Assembly: GCA_001819985.1 (NCBI GenBank)
Contig: MHOE01000034.1
Location: forward strand, 8,606 to 42,609
Source of the DNA: Candidatus Spechtbacteria bacterium RIFCSPHIGHO2_02_FULL_43_15b
GTDB taxonomy: Bacteria > Patescibacteriota > Minisyncoccia > Spechtbacterales > HO2-43-30
Length of the DNA stretch: 34,004 nucleotides
Direction of reading: 5' to 3'
Shown here: positions 26,526 to 33,642 of the stretch, piece by piece
How positions within the stretch are numbered: the first letter of the stretch is position 1
How the letters are laid out: each line of letters starts with the position of its first letter
Position numbers and translations under genes: made by a program
The notes under the pieces: generated by a model
Seen by the model: only the letters and a program-made list of their open reading frames with translations
Databases searched by the model: none
What the model was told of the DNA's origin: nothing

Positions 26526-26546
26526 GAGGATAACATCCTCGTTTTT
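26526..26546 (+). terminator. Probable terminator after the cysteine desulfurase gene
   Basis: GAGGAT-aac-ATCCTC stem of 6 bp followed by GTTTTT. Short stem, so moderate confidence. Confidence 0.55.
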
Positions 26547-26579
26547 AATTAAGCTAATATACGGCAAGCTCGCCTAAGC

Positions 26580-26608
26580 ATTATCAATCTTGACATAGGA
26601 TTGATAAT
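26580..26608 (+). promoter_or_regulatory. Inverted-repeat operator over the clpB promoter (CIRCE-like geometry)
   Basis: ATTATCAATC-N9-GATTGATAAT, a perfect 10-bp inverted repeat with a 9-nt spacer. The spacer starts with TTGACA, a consensus -35. Arms flanking a -35 and a 9-nt gap are the geometry of the HrcA/CIRCE heat-shock operator, but the arm sequence is not that of CIRCE (TTAGCACTC). It probably binds a repressor controlling clpB. Confidence 0.7.
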
Positions 26609-26618
26609 TTTATAAGAT
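26590..26618 (+). promoter_or_regulatory. clpB promoter
   Basis: TTGACA (26590-26595) and TAAGAT (26613-26618) with 17 nt between. A second TATAAT at 26632-26637 lies only 9 nt before the TTG start and could drive a nearly leaderless transcript. Confidence 0.6.
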
Positions 26619-26646
26619 GAGATGTAAATGATATAATAAAAACATC

Positions 26647-29313
26647 TTGCAGAATTTTACTCAAAAATCTCAACAGGCGCTTCAGGACGCGCATAAATTA
26701 GCGCAGGATTTCCAGCATCAACAAGTTTCGGACTTGCATCTTTTGCGCGCCTTGCTTTCAGGTAAAGATTCCGAGGATTCAATAATCATAGGGATACTGG
26801 ATAAACTCGGCATAGATTCGTCTTTTATAAGAGGCAAGGTGGACGAAGCATTGGCTAAAATAGTCAGGGTGTCGGGGGATATAAATATGCCATTCGGGCA
26901 GGTAAATATCACTCCTACGCTGGCAAGAATTTTGGGGAGGGCTCAACAGGAGGCAAAGAATTTGTCGGACGACTACATAAGCGTTGAGCATTTATTTTTG
27001 GCAATAGTGGCTACGGATTGTCCGGCAAAAATTATTTTAAGGGAAGCAAATTCTTACGCCGGCTCTGTTGTGGGGTCGGGCACTCAACAGGAATTAGATT
27101 ATGAAACGATACTCAAGATATTGGCGGAGCTTCGGGGAAATATGCGCGTTACAGATCCGGAACCGGAGAGTAAATTTCAAGCACTCGAAAAATATTCAAG
27201 GAATCTAACAAAACTTGCTCGCGAAGAAAAACTTGACCCCATTATAGGAAGGAATGACGAGATACGAAGGGTTATGCAAGTTCTTTCACGAAGGACTAAA
27301 AATAATCCAGTTTTAATAGGAGAAGCGGGAGTTGGAAAGACGGCTATAGTAGAAGGCCTTGCGCAGAGAATTGCTTCAGGCGACGCTCCAGACAGCATAA
27401 AGGGCAAGGAGTTGATAGGACTCGATATAGGCGCCCTTGTTGCGGGTACAAAATATAGGGGAGAGTTTGAGGACAGATTAAAAGCGGTAATCAAGGAAAT
27501 ACAGAGATCCGCTGGCAATGTGATATTATTTATAGATGAATTGCATACGATAGTAGGCGCGGGAGCGGCGGAAGGAGCGATAGACGCGTCGAATCTTTTA
27601 AAACCAGCTTTGGCAAGAGGAGAACTGCACGCGATAGGCGCGACAACACTTCGTGAATACCAACAGCATATAGAAAAAGATCCGGCGCTCGAAAGGAGAT
27701 TTCAGCCAGTTTTGGTTTCAGAGCCGAGCGTTGAAGACACGATTGCGATACTGCGCGGCATTAAGGAGAAATACGAGCTTCACCACGGAGTTAAAATAAA
27801 AGACAGTTCGTTGATAGCGGCGGCTAATCTCTCCCACAGATACATAACTGGAAGATTTCTTCCGGATAAGGCCGTGGACTTAATAGATGAGGCGACAAGC
27901 GCGCTTCGTATGAATATAGAGTCGGAGCCGGAAGAATTGGACAAGTTAAAGCGCGAGATGAGGCGGCTCGAGATAGAGAGAGAAGCTCTAAAAAGAGAAA
28001 AAGACAAGAAAACCAAAGAATCCCTTAGAGATGTCGAGAGACAGCTTTCAAATATATCCGAAAAAGCAAGGTCTCTTGAATATAAATGGAAAAATGAGAA
28101 AGAGCTTATATTTAAGATAAGGGATCTGAAAAAGAAAATAGAACAATTGCGTCAAGAAGCCGAAATCGCGGAACGCGCGGGGGATCTTCAGAAGGTCGCG
28201 GAAGTCAGATACAGTAAAATTCCGGCGCTTGAAAAAGACGCGAAAGAAAAAGAAAAGGAACTTGTAAGGATCCAAAGTTCTTCAAGGATACTAAAAGAAG
28301 AGGTTACGGAGGAAGATATAGCGGAAGTGGTTTCTAAATGGACTGGCATACCCGTGTCCAAAATGCTGGAAGAGGAGCTTATCAAGCTCAAAGATATGGA
28401 GAAAGTTCTGCAAAAGAGAGTTATTGGGCAGGAGGGGGCGGTTGGCGTTGTGAGTAACGCGATAAGGAGAAGTAGGGCGGGAATATCGGAAGAGAATCGC
28501 CCGATAGGGTCATTCATATTTCTCGGGCCTACGGGTGTGGGTAAAACCGAATTAGCAAAAGCATTGGCTGGTTTTATGTTCAACGACGAGTCCGCGCTTA
28601 TCCGTCTTGATATGTCGGAATACGGCGAAAGACATTCAGTGGCAAGGATAATAGGTTCGCCTCCCGGGTATGTGGGCTACGAAGAAGGCGGGCAATTAGC
28701 GGAAAAAATCAGGAAAAGACCATACAGCGTAATACTTTTTGATGAAATAGAAAAAGCTCATCAGGAAGTTTTTAACATTTTACTTCAGATTTTGGATGAC
28801 GGGCGTCTGACAGACGGTAAGGGAAGAGTTGTAAATTTCAAGAATACCATAATAATTTTAACATCAAATATCGGTTCGGAACTATTGAAGGAGAGCGCCA
28901 GTTTGGGGTTCAAGAAAGGCAATGGCGATATTTCGCGCGATGAAAATATTCGGGAAAAAATTATGCGCAGTTTACGGGAAAATTTCAAGCCGGAATTTTT
29001 GAATCGCCTTGACGAGATAGTCATATTCAACAGCATTTCTCCAAAAACACTTTCGCGCATCGTGGATTTACAGCTTAATCTCATAAAAGAGAGATTAAGG
29101 AATCAAAGAGATATTAAACTCGTGTTCGACGCGAATGTAAAGGGGTGGCTTGCCGAAAAAGGATTCGACATAAATTACGGCGCGAGGCCTCTAAAACGGG
29201 TTATTCAAAAGGAGATTCTCGATGTGCTTGCGTTAAAAATAATCTCCGGAGCGATTAAATACGGAGATACGGCCAAAGTCGGCATCGTGGACGGCGCGGT
29301 TCAAATAAATTAA
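26647..29313 (+). CDS. clpB: ATP-dependent disaggregase ClpB
   Basis: 888-residue Hsp100 chaperone that pulls proteins out of aggregates, normally with DnaK. The order is a double-repeat Clp N-domain (about 1-145), AAA1 with Walker A GEAGVGKT (225-232) and Walker B VILFIDE, a long coiled-coil middle domain (about 410-545, rich in Glu, Lys and Arg), and AAA2 with Walker A GPTGVGKT (627-634), the pore motif PPGYVGY, and Walker [11 protein letters not shown]. The long middle domain separates ClpB from ClpC and ClpA. No IGF/IGL-type ClpP-binding loop was noticed. The start is TTG; no ATG fits before the N-domain. Heat-shock-like control is suggested by the upstream operator. DUF192 gene follows after 4 nt. 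Confidence 0.95.
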   Translation: MQNFTQKSQQALQDAHKLAQDFQHQQVSDLHLLRALLSGKDSEDSIIIGILDKLGIDSSFIRGKVDEALAKIVRVSGDINMPFGQVNITPTLARILGRAQQEAKNLSDDYISVEHLFLAIVATDCPAKIILREANSYAGSVVGSGTQQELDYETILKILAELRGNMRVTDPEPESKFQALEKYSRNLTKLAREEKLDPIIGRNDEIRRVMQVLSRRTKNNPVLIGEAGVGKTAIVEGLAQRIASGDAPDSIKGKELIGLDIGALVAGTKYRGEFEDRLKAVIKEIQRSAGNVILFIDELHTIVGAGAAEGAIDASNLLKPALARGELHAIGATTLREYQQHIEKDPALERRFQPVLVSEPSVEDTIAILRGIKEKYELHHGVKIKDSSLIAAANLSHRYITGRFLPDKAVDLIDEATSALRMNIESEPEELDKLKREMRRLEIEREALKREKDKKTKESLRDVERQLSNISEKARSLEYKWKNEKELIFKIRDLKKKIEQLRQEAEIAERAGDLQKVAEVRYSKIPALEKDAKEKEKELVRIQSSSRILKEEVTEEDIAEVVSKWTGIPVSKMLEEELIKLKDMEKVLQKRVIGQEGAVGVVSNAIRRSRAGISEENRPIGSFIFLGPTGVGKTELAKALAGFMFNDESALIRLDMSEYGERHSVARIIGSPPGYVGYEEGGQLAEKIRKRPYSVILFDEIEKAHQEVFNILLQILDDGRLTDGKGRVVNFKNTIIILTSNIGSELLKESASLGFKKGNGDISRDENIREKIMRSLRENFKPEFLNRLDEIVIFNSISPKTLSRIVDLQLNLIKERLRNQRDIKLVFDANVKGWLAEKGFDINYGARPLKRVIQKEILDVLALKIISGAIKYGDTAKVGIVDGAVQIN

Positions 29314-29317
29314 GCAG

Positions 29318-29791
29318 ATGAGATTATTCGGAATTTTCATTTTTTTGATTATTGCGTTCGCGGCAGGTTTTTTTTGGCGTGATTCAATTTACGAAGTAAA
29401 GAATACATCAAATGATATCGGATACAATAAGGATGCGTTGCTTATTGGGAAAAATGAGATACTAGTAGAAGTGGCTGATACCGAGCTTCTTCAGTCGGTT
29501 GGGCTTAGCGGTAGGGATTACCTCGGCGAAAACGAAGGGATGCTTTTTGTGTTCGATATATCGGAGCAATACGCTTTTTGGATGAAAGATATGCGATTTC
29601 CAATTGATATAATATGGATAAGCGAAGATAAAAAAGTGGCGGATATTACAAAAAATTTGACGCCCGAATCTTATCCCGCTCAATACACGCCGATTGTTCC
29701 AGTTTCGCTTGTAATTGAAGTGAACAGCGGATGGGTAGATGGGCATGATGTTAAAATAGGCGACATGGTAACTTTGCCGGATTTTGATTGA
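29318..29791 (+). CDS. DUF192 family protein, membrane-anchored
   Basis: 157 residues. An N-terminal hydrophobic segment (LFGIFIFLIIAFAAGFFW) serves as signal anchor. The rest is a DUF192 domain: VGLSGRDYLGENEGMLFVFD, then FWMKDMRFPIDIIWI and the DITKNLTP strand, ending IGDMVTL. These match the family's GLMfR-like and FwMknt-like signatures. The fold is a small beta barrel; function is not established. It starts 4 nt after the clpB stop, so it is on the same transcript and probably co-regulated, which is the only clue to its role. Confidence 0.88.
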   Translation: MRLFGIFIFLIIAFAAGFFWRDSIYEVKNTSNDIGYNKDALLIGKNEILVEVADTELLQSVGLSGRDYLGENEGMLFVFDISEQYAFWMKDMRFPIDIIWISEDKKVADITKNLTPESYPAQYTPIVPVSLVIEVNSGWVDGHDVKIGDMVTLPDFD

Positions 29792-29843
29792 GGGCCGTTA
29801 ATTCAGCGAAAGAAATTAAGGATATTTTTTAAGCGATTTTTTG

Positions 29844-30944
29844 TTAGGAAAAATTGCTGATACGGAAACCTATCAAGCGTATCTTTTTCCGTCGGGATGG
29901 TGTTTTTCCTATTATCTTAGAGTGCGGGACAAAATGCCACAAAAGACGCAAGGCATCCCTTTCGATTGTTTCAATATCGGTAACGCTATAACCTGCCGAT
30001 TTCGATTTGGTGTGGGTTTTGAAGTCGGAAAACCTCACTCTTACTGTAATCGTCTTAAAATTGCGGAATCCCTGCGATTCAAAAAGAGCTATAACTCTCC
30101 GGACTATGGGGAAAAATTCCGGAAGTATGATCGAAAGATCGTCGGTATCGTTTGGGAAAGTATAGTCGTTGCTTACGGATTTAGTTTCGTGGAATTTCGC
30201 AATTTCTCTTTTATCTTTTCCGCGCGCGGATTCGTAGAGCGAAATTCCATGTTCACCGAGCAGGTCATACAAATACGGCTGGTCAAGCTGGCGAAGATCA
30301 AAAACGGTATTTATCTTCAGTTTTCTAAAAATAATTTCAGTTTTTGGACCTATTCCTGGAATTTTTCGAATATCAAGCGGATCCAAAAAGGCCTGCGTTT
30401 TTTGGGGTGAGACAATTGTCAAGCCGTCCGGTTTCTGAAAGTCGCTCGCGATTTTCGCTATAAGCATATTCGGCCCAACGCCGACGGAGGCGATAATTTT
30501 TTCCCGTTCGCGTATTGCGGTTTTGATTTCTTCGGCAATTTCCCGTGGGTAGTAAGTATGATTATGAAAATTATTCGCGTTCGATAGGTCGATATAAGCT
30601 TCGTCTATTCCAGCTTGTTCGAATTTCCCATTGTATTTTTCCGATACATTGGCTAGTATTTTCATTACCGCATAAGATATTCTTTCATAGAGAGAGCTGT
30701 TGACCGGAAGGAATATTGCTTTTGGGCAGAGTCGCCACGCTTTAGATATAGGCATAGCGCTGTGTATGCCGTATTTTCTCGCCTCATAGTTAGCGGTTGA
30801 TACCACGCCTCGTCCTTTGCCGTTTAGTGGATTCGCGCCTACCACTATGGGTTTACCTTTGAAATGGGGATTTTCTCTTTCTTCGGAAGACGCGAAGAAA
30901 GCGTCGAGATCTACATGGAAAATTGTACGATGATTTTTTACCAT
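29844..30944 (-). CDS. dinB: DNA polymerase IV (Y-family)
   Basis: 366 residues, close to the usual ~350 for DinB. It makes translesion DNA synthesis possible past damaged bases. Palm and fingers motifs: FHVDLDAFFASSE (D12, D14 region), VVSTANYEARKYGIHSAMP, and AGIDEAYIDLS (D114, E115 catalytic). The thumb has the helix-hairpin-helix PGIGPKTEIIFRKL, and the little-finger domain ends in RLIGFRISNF. No obvious C-terminal clamp-binding peptide (such as QLxLF) is present, since the protein ends just after the little finger. Divergent from the VanZ-like gene, with its ATG within about 20 nt of that gene's ATG. A 189-codon forward frame in this region is a shadow. Confidence 0.95.
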   Translation of the reverse strand: MVKNHRTIFHVDLDAFFASSEERENPHFKGKPIVVGANPLNGKGRGVVSTANYEARKYGIHSAMPISKAWRLCPKAIFLPVNSSLYERISYAVMKILANVSEKYNGKFEQAGIDEAYIDLSNANNFHNHTYYPREIAEEIKTAIREREKIIASVGVGPNMLIAKIASDFQKPDGLTIVSPQKTQAFLDPLDIRKIPGIGPKTEIIFRKLKINTVFDLRQLDQPYLYDLLGEHGISLYESARGKDKREIAKFHETKSVSNDYTFPNDTDDLSIILPEFFPIVRRVIALFESQGFRNFKTITVRVRFSDFKTHTKSKSAGYSVTDIETIERDALRLLWHFVPHSKIIGKTPSRRKKIRLIGFRISNFS

Positions 30945-30952
30945 GATATTAT
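30923..30952 (+). promoter_or_regulatory. Promoter of the VanZ-like gene
   Basis: TTGTAC (30923-30928), 18 nt, then extended -10 TG-A-TATTAT (30944-30952). The -10 ends 10 nt before the ATG at 30963, so the leader would be only a few nucleotides. It overlaps the start of the divergent dinB gene. Confidence 0.5.
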
Positions 30953-30962
30953 GTATACTATT

Positions 30963-31370
30963 ATGACAGATTCAAGAGCCGCCAAACTTTATAATTTTTT
31001 TATTTCCAATTCCGGTAAATTTTTTTGGGTATTTTTTTTGCTTACATTCTTTGGGCTTTTTACGCCATCCGCGGGAGAACAAAGCGAGATATACAATCTG
31101 GATATATTAGTCCATTATATTATGTTTGCGGCTTTCTGCACCGCCAGCATTATTCATTTTGGCAACAAAAATAATTCAAGCGCAATAGGCATTTTGCTTA
31201 TACTAGCTTTATTTATTCCCGCGAGCGAATTCATACAGGAAAATTTTGTTGTCGGCAGGGGCTATGAATTCACCGATATATTGTCTGGATACGCGGGTAT
31301 TTTAAGCGCGTATCTAGTAACGGGTCGGGGTCGGTCCGCCAGGTCCAGCGCGAATCGCAAAGTGTTTTGA
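30963..31370 (+). CDS. VanZ-like family membrane protein
   Basis: About 135 residues with four hydrophobic segments. VanZ-like family cues: LDILVHYIMFAAFC (the DKxxHfxxF pattern), PASEFIQENFVVGRGYEFTDILSGYAGIL (ExxQ...R.....D...N..G, with Ser for Asn). VanZ confers low teicoplanin resistance in enterococci, but the wide family is of unknown function in the membrane. The track frame starts at 30864, inside the reverse dinB gene; the ATG at 30963 fits the family length and has a promoter just upstream. The basic, Arg/Ser-rich tail overlaps one arm of a GGGGTC inverted repeat. Confidence 0.78.
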   Translation: MTDSRAAKLYNFFISNSGKFFWVFFLLTFFGLFTPSAGEQSEIYNLDILVHYIMFAAFCTASIIHFGNKNNSSAIGILLILALFIPASEFIQENFVVGRGYEFTDILSGYAGILSAYLVTGRGRSARSSANRKVF

Positions 31371-31407
31371 GGATAATCAATTACGGTTAGCGACTAGACC
31401 CCGATCC
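31322..31407. repeat. Inverted-repeat pair with GGGGTC core
   Basis: GGGTCGGGGTC (31322-31332) and GACCCCGATCC (31397-31407) pair with one mismatch across a 64-nt gap. The first arm lies in the 3' end of the VanZ-like gene, the second in the intergenic space. The GGGGTC core is shared with the palindrome at 32434. Confidence 0.45.
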
Positions 31408-31419
31408 TAAAATTTAACC

Positions 31420-31641
31420 ATGCGAATTTATGTATCGGCGAAGCCGAATTCAAAAGAAAATAAGGTGGAGAAAATAAGCGAAGATCATTTCAGGGTTTAT
31501 GTATCCGAGCCGCCCGTAAAAGGCAGGGCCAATTATGCGATTATAAGATTACTCTCGGAATACTTTGCCGTGCCGCCGGGCGGAGTGCGAATATTCCGCG
31601 GCCATTTGACGCGCGAGAAAATAATTGATATATTTCTTTAG
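31420..31641 (+). CDS. DUF167 (YggU family) protein
   Basis: 73-residue small cytoplasmic protein. The DUF167/YggU signature is clear: RIYVSAKPNSKENKVEKI, then HFRVYVSEPPVKGRANYAIIRLLSEYF, and the terminal VRIFRGHLTREKIIDI. The conserved ANxAxxxLL helix is intact. The usual family members are about 75-100 residues, so this is a short but full domain. Function is unknown. There is no clear Shine-Dalgarno. The next gene starts about 20 nt later. Confidence 0.88.
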   Translation: MRIYVSAKPNSKENKVEKISEDHFRVYVSEPPVKGRANYAIIRLLSEYFAVPPGGVRIFRGHLTREKIIDIFL

Positions 31642-31661
31642 GTTTACGATAGGGAGGCGTT

Positions 31662-32371
31662 ATGTCAGCGAATATTTCTTTGGATGCGCTTTTGGAAAGA
31701 CTTCGAAATGAAACGGGCAAACTGAGTATAGAAATAGAGCAGGAAATAAAATCTTTGTGGCAGTGGGGAATCGAAAGGATAGAAGACCCCGCTATAAAAG
31801 GTACTTTGGAAGATTACATTTTCCACAGGGTGCCGGCAAACTTCTTTTTGGCGCCGTCTTCGGTAACGGGGAATCATCATCCGTACTGGCATAACAGACC
31901 CGGCGGACTATTAAGGCACATTACGGAGTGTTGCGTGAGCGCGGATAGATTGATTTCTTTGTTTGGGTATGTCAATAAAAATGACAAAGTCGATGCGAAT
32001 ATACGCGATCGGGTGCTTGCGGCGACAGTTATTACTGATACTCAAAAAATGGAGTGCCATGGGGGGATCATACGGTGCTAAATCACGGCGAGATAGCGGC
32101 AAAAATATGGCGCGAAGTATGGGACGAGTCAAACGACCCAAGGCGTCCTTCTAAAATAAGTATCGCTCAAGCTTCGCATTGGCATTACGGCCGTTACACT
32201 CCGGTGCCGGACGGAGAAAAACGAGTATCATTTATAGAACTGAACGATATAACAAAAATCGTGCATCTTTTGGACGCGTGCTCCTCCGCCTTTTATTACG
32301 AGTTTATTTATAGGCCGGTTGATAGAGTAATTTCTCCGGAAGAAGCCTGCGCATTTTTTATCAAGCGGTGA
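31662..32371 (+). pseudogene. HD-domain-like protein gene interrupted by a single frameshift
   Basis: Two frames together make one protein of about 236 residues. The first (31662-32089 frame) has FHRVPANFFLAPSSVTGNHH and HNRPGGLLRHITECC; the second resumes as PWGDHTVLNHGEIAAKIWREV and runs to TAA-equivalent stop at 32371. The junction is an A6 run at 32044-32049: adding one A gives the continuous reading ITDTQKNGVPWGDHTVLNH, which looks like an HD-type metal-dependent phosphohydrolase core with its spaced histidines and a T-D pair. Both halves have normal codon use. The cause may be a true mutation, a homopolymer sequencing error, or slippage during transcription or translation. Start is supported by GGGAGG before the ATG. 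Substrate unknown. Confidence 0.72.
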
Positions 32372-32399
32372 AAAATAAAACTCCCAGGAATACATTATT

Positions 32400-32425
32400 A
32401 AAAGCGGAAACCTTTCCGCTTTTTT
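32400..32425 (+). terminator. Rho-independent terminator after the HD-like gene
   Basis: 11-bp stem AAAAGCGGAAA / TTTCCGCTTTT around CC (inner pairs would open to form the loop), with a continuous T tract. Confidence 0.9.
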
Positions 32426-32433
32426 GCTACGCG

Positions 32434-32464
32434 GAAACTAACGGGGTCTGACCCCGTTAGTTTC
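32434..32464. repeat. 31-nt perfect palindrome with GGGGTC-T-GACCCC core
   Basis: GAAACTAACGGGGTC-T-GACCCCGTTAGTTTC, 15-nt arms around one base. It has no T tract of its own. The GGGGTCxGACCCC core resembles REP-like palindromes associated with IS200-type (Y1) transposase ends in many environmental bacteria, as far as I recall. No transposase is present, so it could be a non-autonomous or remnant unit. It lies between a terminator and the obg promoter. Confidence 0.7.
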
Positions 32465-32474
32465 GTATGCTGTC

Positions 32475-32503
32475 TTGATCTTTAGCTCAAGTAATGGTAC
32501 AAT
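32475..32503 (+). promoter_or_regulatory. Promoter of obg
   Basis: TTGATC (32475-32480), 17 nt, then extended -10 TG-G-TACAAT (32495-32503). Leader of about 140 nt to the obg start. Confidence 0.65.
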
Positions 32504-32555
32504 AAATTTGGTAGGAATTCGCAGTAATTTAATAGTTAATATTTTTCTAAATTTG

Positions 32556-32594
32556 TAAAATGGCTGTTTTTCCCTACGGCGGGCAGTCATTTTA
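32556..32594 (+). promoter_or_regulatory. Structured leader hairpin before obg
   Basis: TAAAATGGCTG pairs with CAGTCATTTTA over 11 bp (one G-U), and inside it CCC can pair with GGG leaving a five-T bulge and a TACGGC loop. It lies about 45 nt after the predicted transcription start and 55 nt before the obg ATG. A candidate RNA regulatory element; no known riboswitch class recognised. Confidence 0.45.
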
Positions 32595-32595
32595 A
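32560..32595 (+). CDS. Possible 11-residue leader peptide before obg
   Basis: ATG to TAA reading MAVFPYGGQSF, lying exactly on the leader hairpin. No Shine-Dalgarno of note. It could be a translated leader peptide influencing obg, or chance. Confidence 0.25.
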   Translation: MAVFPYGGQSF

Positions 32596-32648
32596 TTTAA
32601 TACACGAGATGGGTTGTTGGGGGCTTGTTTCGCCGGCAAATAATCGTA

Positions 32649-33629
32649 ATGGCTTTTGTTGACGAGTTAAAAATTTTTGTAAAAGCGGGAGATGGCGGCA
32701 ATGGCGTTGCTCGCTGGCGCCACGAAAAAAATATGAATCTTGGCGGTCCTTCCGGCGGAAACGGAGGCAACGGCGCGGATGTTTATGTACGCGCTGTTCG
32801 CGATACGCATTTGCTTGCTCGGTATCGCGCAAAGAGAGAATTTCGCGGCGAGAGCGGAGTGGACGGCAAAGGAAGAAGCTTATATGGAAAAGACGGAGAT
32901 ACTATGGAAATATTGCTTCCGGTGGGCTCAATAATTACAAATCTAAAAACTAGGAAAAAAATATTTCTCCGCAAAGAGAACGAGCGCGTACTTATTCTTT
33001 TAGGCGGGAAGGGAGGAAGAGGCAACGAATCTTTTAAGAGTTCAAGAATTCCCAGTCCCAAGAAATGGACTCCCGGGAAACCGGGCGAAGAAGCCGAATT
33101 TTTTATTGAGGTGGAGCTGATAGCGGATATCGGGCTTGTCGGTTTACCCAATGCCGGAAAATCAAGTTTGCTGAATGAATTAACTCGGGCGAACGCAAAG
33201 ACAGGCAATTATCCGTTTACCACGCTCGAACCAAACCTTGGAGATTGTTTCGGTTACATAATTGCGGATATTCCGGGTCTCATTGAGGGATCCTCCGGAG
33301 GCAAGGGGCTCGGGCATAAATTTCTCCGTCATATAAAGCGAACAAAAATTCTTGCGCATCTGATATCTCTTGAAAACGAAGACCCGGCAGTTGCTTATAA
33401 TACGGTCCGAAAAGAGCTGGGCAATTTTGATCCAGAACTTTTAAGCAAGAAAGAAATAGTCCTTCTGACGAAAACTGATATTTTTAATAACAAAGAAATG
33501 ATCAGGGCGGCAGTAAGAAAAATGAAAAAGATTGCGCCTAGTGTGATTGCCCTATCTATCTATGATGACGCGGCCATAAAAGAAGTCCGCGAGATGCTTA
33601 TTGGAATGGCGAATGAGAAGAGCGCGTAA
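32649..33629 (+). CDS. obg: GTPase Obg (CgtA)
   Basis: Essential-type ribosome-associated GTPase acting in 50S subunit assembly and stress responses. About 326 residues: the glycine-rich Obg fold (FVKAGDGGNGVARWRHEK, GGPSGGNGGNGADVY) occupies about 1-158, followed by the G domain with G1 GLPNAGKS (165-172), G2 NYPFTTLEPNLG, G3 DIPGLIEGSSGGKGLGH, G4 LLTKTDI and a G5-like ALSIYD. The C-terminal OCT domain found in some Firmicutes is absent, as usual for short bacterial forms. The track starts at 32625, but MAFVDELKIFV at 32649 is the family N-terminus. No rplU/rpmA genes precede it, unlike in many bacteria. It has its own promoter and leader. Confidence 0.96.
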   Translation: MAFVDELKIFVKAGDGGNGVARWRHEKNMNLGGPSGGNGGNGADVYVRAVRDTHLLARYRAKREFRGESGVDGKGRSLYGKDGDTMEILLPVGSIITNLKTRKKIFLRKENERVLILLGGKGGRGNESFKSSRIPSPKKWTPGKPGEEAEFFIEVELIADIGLVGLPNAGKSSLLNELTRANAKTGNYPFTTLEPNLGDCFGYIIADIPGLIEGSSGGKGLGHKFLRHIKRTKILAHLISLENEDPAVAYNTVRKELGNFDPELLSKKEIVLLTKTDIFNNKEMIRAAVRKMKKIAPSVIALSIYDDAAIKEVREMLIGMANEKSA

Positions 33630-33642
33630 TAAGGTCAAATTT

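Noticed and set aside
29841-30410. 189-codon plus-strand frame
   Set aside because: It lies wholly antisense to dinB, whose catalytic motifs are intact, and its protein is compositionally unlike any family.
31963-32154. 63-codon third-frame ORF across the frameshift
   Set aside because: Basic, low-complexity translation; the other two frames together give the coherent protein.
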